Assembly (NCBI GenBank): GCA_036186865.1
Contig: AP025041.1
Location: 43,511,935-43,575,934 of the forward strand
Source: Eustoma russellianum
Taxonomy: Eukaryota; Streptophyta; Magnoliopsida; Gentianales; Gentianaceae
DNA: 64,000 nt
Direction: 5' to 3'
Shown: positions 56,386 through 64,000 of the stretch, one piece after another
How positions within the stretch are numbered: the first letter of the stretch is position 1
How the letters are laid out: each line of letters begins with the position of its first letter
Made by a program: the position numbers and the translations under genes
Notes under the pieces: model-generated
Database searches by the model: none
Told to the model about the DNA's origin: nothing
The model's input: the letters and a program-made list of their open reading frames with translations, nothing else

Positions 56386-57524
56386 CTGTCACGACGTTGG
56401 TATCCTCCTGTACTCTGCGTCTGTCATCGCATGGACTCTCGCATTAGGCCTGCCCCTCTGCTGCTGGGCTGGCCCTGTTGTCGCCTGAGGTTTAGCATTC
56501 CATTCAGGGCAATCTTTGATCCTGTGGCCCGTCTTCCCACATTTGAAGCACGCTCCACTCACCTTCCAACATTCGCCCACGTGTCTCTTGTGGCAGTGTG
56601 GGCACTCTGCAGGTGCTTGTTGGCCAGGTTGGTTGAGTTGTGGTGTCCTTTGTACTGGCCCTGCCTGCCCTTTTCGGGGAATCTTGACCCAACGTCCGGG
56701 CCTACTCCCACTTTGCTCAACCCTCGGTCTCTTGCTCGATTCTTCGCGAGCCTCTCTGTTCTGTGATCGTCGCATGTCACTCTCCACTCGGTAACATGCG
56801 TCCAACATCTCCTCAAAAGTTTTCAAACTTGACCCCGCGATTGCTGTCCGTATGCGGGGGTTCAACCCTTCTTCGAATTTCAACATCTTCATCTGTTGTT
56901 TTCCAGAACCAAGGGCGTGAACTTACCCAAGGCATGAAACCTATCCGCATAGTCGGAAATAGTCATCCTCCCTTGTTCAAATCTGTCAAACTGCCTCATC
57001 TTTTCCAAAACGGCAGTCTCAGGCACGTAGTAGTCTTTGTAGGCCTTCACAAACTGACTCCACTGGATGGGAGGAGTCATCTTGGGCAGAATGCCGTTCC
57101 ACCATGCATTCGCTCTACCAGTCAGAAAAGGCGTGGCCACATCCACTTTGTGTTCTTCAGGCACTTGCACTAGCCTGAAGCATTTCTCTACTTCGTCCAG
57201 CCAAAACCCAGCCACCTCTGGGTCAGTTGTCCCTTCAAAGTTTGGGGCATGCATCTTTCGCATTTCCCCAATATAGTACCTTATACCGTGCTGAGGCGGT
57301 GGAGGCTGTGGCTGCGGTTGTTGCTGCTGTTGAGCAACCCCTTGTGCTATCACTGTGATAGCATCAATCAGCGCTTGTGGGACTAGAACTGGTGGCGGTG
57401 GAGGAGGAGGGGTCATTATTCCCATTGCCACCGTTACCTTGGTTATCTCTGCGAGGAGGCATTCTCTGCAAAATCCACGCTTATAACATTCAGCAATTTC
57501 ATAGGTAAATACTGGAAGCCACAT
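56386..57524 (-). pseudogene. Chromovirus gag, two frame breaks
   Basis: The first frame starts at the Met at 57524 or more likely at a later one (MGIMTPPPPPPPVLVPQ near 57425), has the capsid-like region (FWLDEVEKCFRLVQ, ANAWWNG) and stops at 56889-56891 after LENNR. The second continues with MKMLKFEEGLNPRIR and holds a zinc knuckle (CFKCGKTGHRIKDC) near 56530. A further one-base slip near 56405-56415 (YRRIPTS) separates it from the NVVTG end. All are single-base changes. Confidence 0.85.
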
Positions 57525-58446
57525 GCGTTGTGTAAGACGAAGTTCATAAACTACGATAAATAACTTTTATTGGTCACATTTTATCGCGCTCGCACACACC
57601 CATCCCAATCAAACTTAAATCTAAGATTGCATACTTAGACTAATAGATCAACTTAAATTGAAGATCATAACTTAATACTCTACATGTCATAACCTAGGTC
57701 TCCGAGGTAGATCTGAAGCCTAGGCTCTGATACCACCTGTAGCGCCCCGACCCGGACAGCGGAATCCGAACCGGTTCACCCGTCGTAGCTTACTGAGAAG
57801 ACTACAAGACGTCTCATCTCTCGAATACACATCATCGATGACGTAAGAGAAATAAGTGCGGAAACATATCAAATCAACTAAATCATCAAAGTAGTACGTC
57901 AAAGACAATGTGATCACCGACAGTGTACATGGTCGCAGCCATCTAAAACCTCAAATGAATAACCAAGTAAATGAAACAAATGGAAACAGTTGTAACTAGC
58001 TAATCAATCTCCTCAACAAGGTCTAGGTATCCCATTCAGCCCACTCGCCGTCATCCTCGATAAAGATCATGTCGAAACTAGGCTCATCTGCAATGACAAA
58101 AGGTAGTACCCTTAGCGAAAAACGCTAGCAAGTAACCCGCTTATAAGACATACGGGATCATCACATGGCAAGACATGAGTAATAGATAACTTGAGGGAAT
58201 TGAGGGGCACATGTCTTGTAAACTTCCAAATGTAAATTTAAATAACGCAGTAAAGCAAGTACGACAAATTGCTCACATTTAACAATTCATAGGCAATCAA
58301 GTATCGCACACGTTCGTAACACATTGACTCTCGTGATGCATGTCAAGATATGCACTGCACTACTCATTCATTTATGCATGAACACTTCTCTTTTAAAACA
58401 ATGCAATGCATGACATAATGCCCGGTCACTTCATATAACTTATACC

Positions 58447-58667
58447 CTGTAACGCGCCCCGGCTTATATTTCCATCCCGGTTTACGTTACAGCCAACTTT
58501 ATACCCTGTAATGCACCTCGGCTTATATTTCCATCCCGAGTAGCATTACAGACAACTTTATACCCTGTAACGCGCCCCGGCTTATATTTCCATCCCGGTT
58601 TACGTTACAGTCTTTTGTGCCCTGCAATGCGCCCCGGCTTAAATTTCCATCCCGGTTTACATTGCAG
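58447..58667. repeat. Hairpin row in the 5' LTR
   Basis: Same four units as in the other LTR, at 58447-58492, 58506-58551, 58565-58610 and 58622-58667. Confidence 0.9.
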
Positions 58668-59154
58668 GTCACCTTCGCAAATCTGTGCCGAGGCACCTTT
58701 CTTTTCAAATCAATATGCAAATGCACGTGCCATGATGCAAGACTCCTTGTTCATTCACATTCCTCGATCACATATGCAATTCACATTCACATGCGCAAGT
58801 ACAAGTGACACACACAAGAGTACACTAACTTATCCGTCGACACTTAGACCTCAACTAGCTCGTCAACACTTACCCTTGATTCTAAAGTTCACAACCTACG
58901 CAAGTATCCCTATCTTTCCTTCATTGAAACCTAAGACACCTCGTACGTTCATTTCCTAACCCGTTTAAGTCATTCCCGTTGAAACTCGGTTTGAGAATCC
59001 GTTGAAATCACCAAGATTGATTCACCATCCTAGGGCATGTTCCCAAGACTTAGGCTACCCTTAATCAGGTCTTAAGAAGTCTCTAAAGTCACCCAAAGAC
59101 TCCCCGAGCTTCCCTTTTTCTTTCTCTATTTTTCCACAAAACTAGGGGACATCA

Positions 59155-59455
59155 TCCCCTCACATCGATCGATCTATGTACTTCATACCCTCACATCGAT
59201 CGATCGATGTCCATCAGAGGACATCGATCTCTCAGCCCTTCCTACATCGATCGATCGAAGTGACTTCATCCCCTCACATCGATCGATCGATGTCCATCAG
59301 AGGACATCGATCTCTCAGCCCTTCCTACATCGATCGATCGAAGTGACTTCATCCCCTCACATCGATCGATCGATGTCCATCAGAGGACATCATACCCTCA
59401 CATCGATCGATCTATGTACTTCATCCCCTCACATCGATCGATCGATGTCCACGAT
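59155..59455. repeat. ATCGATCGAT array in the 5' LTR
   Basis: Same array and order as at 51655-51955, differing only by one C in a run. Confidence 0.9.
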
Positions 59456-60294
59456 TCCAGCACAGAAACTTTGCGATTTTCGCAGAAACTACAAAACCAT
59501 AACTCCAATTGATCCCAAACTTCATCCCAATCAATCCAAGCCTAAATCCTGCTATAATCTCATGCTTAAACTACGAATTAAACGCTACACAATTACAAAT
59601 CACAGATTCAAGCCTAACACACGACTCATCCGTCACAACAACCCAAAAATCCTTCCTTACTCTCTCAAACCCACGCATCCACGCAATCACATCAAGAGGG
59701 GATTCAAGGGATAAGGATTTGCAGGATTTCACAGATTCAACAACAACAACAATCACATTTTCATATACATCGGCCAAATCTTGAAACGAAAGCACATAAA
59801 CATATACACCTAATCAAAGAACGAATCTACTGCATGGTGATCCAATTTGATAACAAAATAGGCCATTTTTCTTTCACAAATCGTAAGAACTTATAAGAAA
59901 GTTACTTGCCTTTGATTACTCGAAGTCGGATTGGGAAATGGACTAGGGCTGGATCAATTCTTGGAGGTTGTCTTCTTCTACTCCTGGAAGGAATGGCTAG
60001 GGCAGAGACAGAGCGTCGATGGTTTCTGAAGAAACTGACGCTTTGTCAGTTTATATATGGTCAGGGGGAAAAGTTTGGTGTTTCTAAATTATATTTTATT
60101 TCTTATTTATCTTAAAGGATAAACTTAATTGTTTTATTCTAAATTAAACATAATTAATTTCTAATATTAATTCCATCATTAATTTCTAATTAATCCTCAT
60201 ATTAATGCCTAACTTAATTCTCGTTGACCGTCATTAATTTCCGAAAATTCTTCTTCGTCTTTTAATTACCCTACGGAGGGTGCGGGGCATAACA

Positions 60295-60475
60295 GAACCT
60301 GCGAGGTCTTTCGCCTCGGACCTGCCGAGGTCTTAATGTACCCTTTAGCGGGCATTTGCCTCGAACCTGCGAGGTCTTTTGCCTCGGACCTGCCGAGGTC
60401 TTAATGTACCCTTTAGCGGGCATTTGCCTCGAACCTGCGAGGTCTTTTGCCTCGGACCTGCCGAGGTCTTAGAAG
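60295..60475 (-). repeat. Tat tandem repeats, 68-bp unit
   Basis: Nearly perfect units beginning GAACCTGCGAGGTCTTT at 60295, 60363 and 60431 (period 68, the third cut short). Each unit holds two small inverted repeats of one type, CCTCG-aacctg-CGAGG and CCTCGG-acctg-CCGAGG, the second with one extra base pair. They continue the series left of the nested element. Confidence 0.85.
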
Positions 60476-60567
60476 ATTTTTTGCTTTACTCAAGTCGTGC
60501 TCTGACTGACTTTGAAAGTGGCATCACAAAAAACTTGTGTTTATATACAAAGCAGCTGCAGTTTACA

Positions 60568-63500
60568 TCACTGATGCAGAAGTCTGAGATGGGAAACATG
60601 CCAGGTCCGTGGAAGAGTTTTCCCTTCCAGAGTTTGTAACTTGTAAGCTCCTGTTGGGAATACTTCAACAATGCGATAAGGGCCTTCCCATTTGGAATTA
60701 AAGGTCCCAAATGACTCAGCATGACTGACTTCATTGTCTCGCATCACTAAGTCTCCCACTCGAAAAGATCTCGGTCGCACTCGGGAATTGTAATGCTGAG
60801 AGATCAGATTCTTGTACTGGGCCATGCGAATGTGAGCTCGGTCCCTCTTCTGCTCTAGTTCATCTAGATTTATCCGCAATTCTTGACTGTTATTCACAGC
60901 AGAATGACAACCGACTCGTGTTGAGGTGGAGCCTATCTCTGCGGGAATGACAGCTTCTGAGCCGTACACTAGTGAAAAAGGTGTTTCTTTCGTTGAAGTT
61001 GAGGGAGTTGTCCGGTATGCCCATAGGACGCTGGGTAATTCTTCAACCCAACTTGTGCCCACTTTGTCTAATCGCTTCTTAAGCCCATCCTTGATAATTC
61101 TGTTTGCAAGTTCAACTTGGCCATTTGACTGTGGATGTGCCACTGAGGTAAAGCGTTGCTTAATGTGCAGATCAAGACACCAACTCTTAACCGGATCTTC
61201 AGCAAACTGGCGTCCGTTATCTGAGATCAAGACCTGAGGTAAGCCAAACCGGCAGATGATGTTTTTCCATAAGAACTTTTTGACTTGAGCCCCAGTTATG
61301 GTGGCCAAGGGTTCAGCCTCTATCCATTTAGTAAAGTAGTCAATTGCCACCAACAGGAATCTGACCGAGCCAGGAGCTCGGGGTAGAGGTCCCACCAAGT
61401 CCATACCCCATTGCACAAACGGCCAAGGACTGGAAATACTGGTCATTTCATGGCTCGGCAGATGAAAAGAGGGAGCATGAGCTTGACATGATGAGCACTT
61501 TTTGACCAGCTCTTCCGCATCTTTGCGAATTGTGGGCCAGTAATACCCTGCCAAGTAGCACTTACGGGCCAGTGAGCGTGCTCCAGAATGACTCCCGCAT
61601 ATGCCCAAGTGCATTTCTCGGAGAATGTAATCTCCTTCGTCCTCAGGTACACAACGCAACCAGGGTTGGGAGAATGACTTCCTATATAAGTGATCATTAA
61701 AGAGGGCATACCTGGATGCCTTCAAACGGAGTCGCCGAGCTCGTGACTTGTCCTCTGGTTGAGTTTGATGTTGTAGGTAGGTGACTATCTCGTCCATCCA
61801 TGTATTACGATAATCTTGCTGTAAGACTTCGTTCCCGTCAAAGGCGCGATGTTTTACCAATTCTACAACTATCTTCTTCCCGATTGTGGCCGAGGTGGAT
61901 GAGGCTAACCGAGATAACGCGTCAGCACGTTTGTTTGCCGACCTGGGAATATGCTCAATGTTAAAGGGTTCAAACATCCCTTTTAAATGTTGAACCTTTG
62001 CCAAATAACGCTTCATATTCTCTTCCTTAGCTTCATAGTCACCATTGACTTGTGAAACTATGAGTTGTGAATCACTTCGCGCAGTTATTTGTTGTGCCCC
62101 CAGTTTCCGAGCTAAGCTCAACCCAGCAATCAATGCTTCATACTCAGCCTCATTGTTAGTAGCCTCGAAATCAAAGCGTAAGGCATATTCGGTCTCTTCC
62201 TCGTGAGGATTCACTATTAAGAGACCAGCACCACTTCCTTCCCTTGAGGAAGATCCGTCTACATACAAAGTCCAACCCTGCGCTGAAGGAGGATCTTCCT
62301 CAACTGATATGCCCTCAGCCAGAAAATCAGCCAAGGCCTGAGCTTTAATTGAGGTACGTGACTTGTAACTGATGTCATACTCGGCAAGTTCCATTGCCCA
62401 CTTAGCAGCTCGGCCTGATGTGTCTGGCCGAGATAGAATCTGCCTTAGGGGCTGATCCGTCACCACGACTATAGGATGAGCTTGAAGGTAGGGACGAAAC
62501 TTTCTAGCCGCCACTACTAATGCCAAGATGACTTTCTCAGTGTTTGGGTATCGCACCTCGGCTCCATGCAAGACTTTACTTGCAAAGTAGATAGGCTTCT
62601 GAATTGCATCCTGCTCTCTGAGCAAAACTGCACTCACCGCTTCATGACAAGTAGACAAATAAATGTACAATGTCTCTCCTGGAACAGGAGAGGTCAACAT
62701 GGGCACCTCAGCCAGATGTGCCTTTAAGCCATCAAATGCCTCTTGGCATTGTTCATCCCAGAGAAAAGCTGTTCTCTTCTTCAAAATTTGGAAAAAAGGC
62801 AACGATCTCTCAGCTGACTTGGAGAGAAATCTGCTCAGAGCCGCAATTCGCCCCGTCAACCTCTGAACTTCTTTAATGTTCCGAGGTGGGTGCATATTTT
62901 CCAAAGCTTCAATCTTAGCTGGGTTGGCCTGCACTCCTTCTTTGGAGACCATGTACCCCAAAAACTTTCCTGTTCGCACCCCAAAAGTACACTTCTTTGG
63001 GTTCAGCCTCATGCAGGACTCTCTTAGGATGACAAATACTTCGCGCAAATTCGAGATATACTGACCAAGGATCTTGCTTTTAATCAGCATATCGTCGATG
63101 TAGACCTCCATAATTCGGCCTATTTGATCCTTGAACAACAAGTTAACCAAACGTTGATAAGTTGCCCCAGCATTCTTTAAACCAAAAGGCATACTGATGT
63201 AACAGTAAGTGCCGACCTCAGTTATAAAGGAGGTCTTTTCTCGGTCCTCTTTTGCCATCATGATTTGATGGTAACCCTTAAAAGCATCCAAGAAATCAAA
63301 GACCTCATACCCCAAAGTGGAATCTACCAATCTATCAATTTTCGGTAGGGGGGTAGCAATCTTTTGGGCAGGCTTTGTTCAAGTCTGTATAATCAACGCA
63401 CATTCTCCAGCTTTTGTCCGGCTTAGGGACCACAACCGGGTTAGCCAACCAGATTGGGTACAAGACTTCTTCGATGAACTTTGCCACCAAGAGTTTCTCA

Positions 63501-63979
63501 ACCTCCCCTGCAATCACTTTGTTCCGCTCTGGTGCAAAGTTTCTTTTTTTCTGCTTAATGGGCCTGACCTGAGGATCCACATTAAGGTAATGTTCTGCTA
63601 ATGTAGTTGGGATTCCAGGCATATCTTCTGCTGTCCAAGCAAAAATTTCTGCGAATTCCCTTAGCAGATTCTGAAGCTGAGCCAAAGTCTCTGATGGCAT
63701 CCAAGTCCCAATTTTGATTGTATTCTCTGGCCGACCTGAATCCAAGATGAACTCCTGAACCGCGTCATCGGTTTGTAAACATTCGTCTGTTGGGGGGATG
63801 AGATCATCCAGAACAACCTGCTGGACGATCCCACTCCCTTGGGTGGCCACTGCGTAACAATTCTGAGCAATAGGGATATCTCCCTGCAAAGTTACTACTC
63901 CGCCTGGGGTAGGAAACTTCATGCTAACATGTAAGGGTGATATTATAGCTTCCAATGCCACCAGCGCGGGTCGGCCCAA
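60568..63979 (-). pseudogene. Tat-lineage Gypsy pol, one frame break
   Basis: The 5' frame (63979 down to 63335) holds the protease end (FPTPGGVVTLQGD) and the start of RT (VVPKPDKSWRMCVDYTDLNKACPKDCYP). The long frame (63330 down to 60568, 920 codons) holds the rest of RT with VYIDDMLIKS, a first RNase H (VVVTDQPL...AEYDISY), a second archaeal-type RNase H (LYVDGSSSREGSGAGLLI, NNEAEYEALIAGL, RSDSQLIV) and integrase with HHCC (SCQAH) and DDE (WGMDLVGPLP, LISDNGRQF, HPQSNGQVE). The frames meet at a C run (63348-63353 by plus-strand G bases), where one base too many shifts the frame. Pol continues past the right edge. Confidence 0.92.
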
Positions 63980-64000
63980 CAGAATATTGTAAGCCGACCT

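Larger units (their letters stand above)
50243..60294 (-). mobile_element. Nested Gypsy chromovirus, full length
   Basis: 10,052 bp, flanked by GAACC (50238-50242 and 60295-60299). LTRs are 50243-52800 and 57738-60294. The primer site TGGTATCAGAGC is two bases inside the 5' LTR (minus strand, 57724-57735). The polypurine tract AAGGGGGGAGGGA is at 52801-52813. Domain order gag-protease-RT-RNase H-integrase-chromodomain-like end is Gypsy; the C terminus WELEEQMKELYPHLF suggests a Tekay/Del-type chromovirus. The LTRs differ by about one substitution and five or six single-base length changes over 2.56 kb, so it is young. It sits inside the tandem region of the Tat element. Confidence 0.95.
57738..60294 (-). 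repeat. Chromovirus 5' LTR
   Basis: 2,557 bp, nearly identical to the left LTR. Differences seen: T-run lengths near 58388 and 58440, A-run near 58982, C-run near 59425, an added A near 59533, and one G/A change near 59145. Confidence 0.95.
45392..64000 (-). mobile_element. Large Tat-lineage Gypsy element, right end outside window
   Basis: I read the whole right side as one element on the minus strand. From its 3' side: LTR about 45392-46580, polypurine tract CTGGGGGGCAAT (46581-46592), a spliced ORF running the opposite way (47137-49513), a tandem-repeat region (about 49870-50242 and, interrupted, 60295-60475), then pol (60568-63979) with RT and two RNase H domains, the second of which defines the Tat lineage. 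Antisense ORFs and 3' tandem repeats are known in this lineage (Grande, Retand). The 5' LTR, gag and most of protease lie beyond base 64000, so element ends and duplication cannot be checked. A chromovirus is nested at 50243-60294. Confidence 0.8.

Noticed and set aside
56889..56930. A 42-nt GTAAGT...CAG intron in gag (would explain the frame break)
   Set aside because: Too short for plant splicing, and it would remove residues that look conserved; a one-base loss is simpler.
56431..57173. Plus-strand frames of 90-136 codons opposite chromovirus gag
   Set aside because: Shadows of the Pro/Gln-rich gag frame.

Overview
This window is nuclear DNA from a flowering plant, most likely a eudicot. 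It carries a spliced plant-type ribosomal protein L3 gene and a 14-exon plant cellulose synthase gene. The remaining DNA is packed with plant LTR retrotransposons, Au-like and other tRNA-derived SINEs, and MITEs. I cannot name the species. No bacterial, organellar or CRISPR features were seen.

Host genes. (1) RPL3 lies on the minus strand between 282 and about 3800. It has a 5' UTR exon and four coding exons, and the 3' exons lie beyond the left edge. A 523-bp TRIM sits in its 5' UTR intron. (2) A CESA6-like primary-wall cellulose synthase lies on the minus strand at 15811-23219. All 14 exons can be joined into an intact frame of 1,094 codons that carries the RING finger and the D, DxD, TED and QxxRW motifs. 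These are the only two host genes I can support. (3) A hAT transposase C-terminal remnant lies at 39571-40587.

Mobile DNA, left to right. A 1-kb non-autonomous hAT element lies at 3946-4955. A degenerate Copia element lies at 6956-13121 (TSD CACAC). From 13.1 to 33.4 kb and 39 to 45.4 kb there are several SINE families, four Mutator-type MITEs with 9-bp duplications (one at 6.3 kb) and a hAT MITE. A very young Copia lies at 33386-38783, with LTRs identical by eye and TSD TTCTT. From about 45.39 kb to the right edge lies one large Tat-lineage Gypsy element on the minus strand, with dual RNase H. Its 3' LTR is at about 45392-46580. A spliced ORF runs antisense to it at 47137-49513, and a 3' tandem-repeat region follows. 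A chromovirus-type Gypsy with 2.56-kb LTRs (50243-60294, TSD GAACC) is nested inside that tandem region.

Most notable observations. Two GT-AG introns appear to interrupt the nested Gypsy's coding region. Its LTRs hold a row of four 46-bp hairpins whose arms co-vary, and an array of ATCGATCGAT palindromes. The degenerate Copia has no tRNA primer site where one is expected, but has a 14-nt stretch complementary to its own LTR. The antisense ORF of the Tat element has its own TATA box. Many frame breaks in the transposons fall at or beside short single-base runs, while the unique CESA gene is intact, which raises the question of unpolished assembly errors in repeats.
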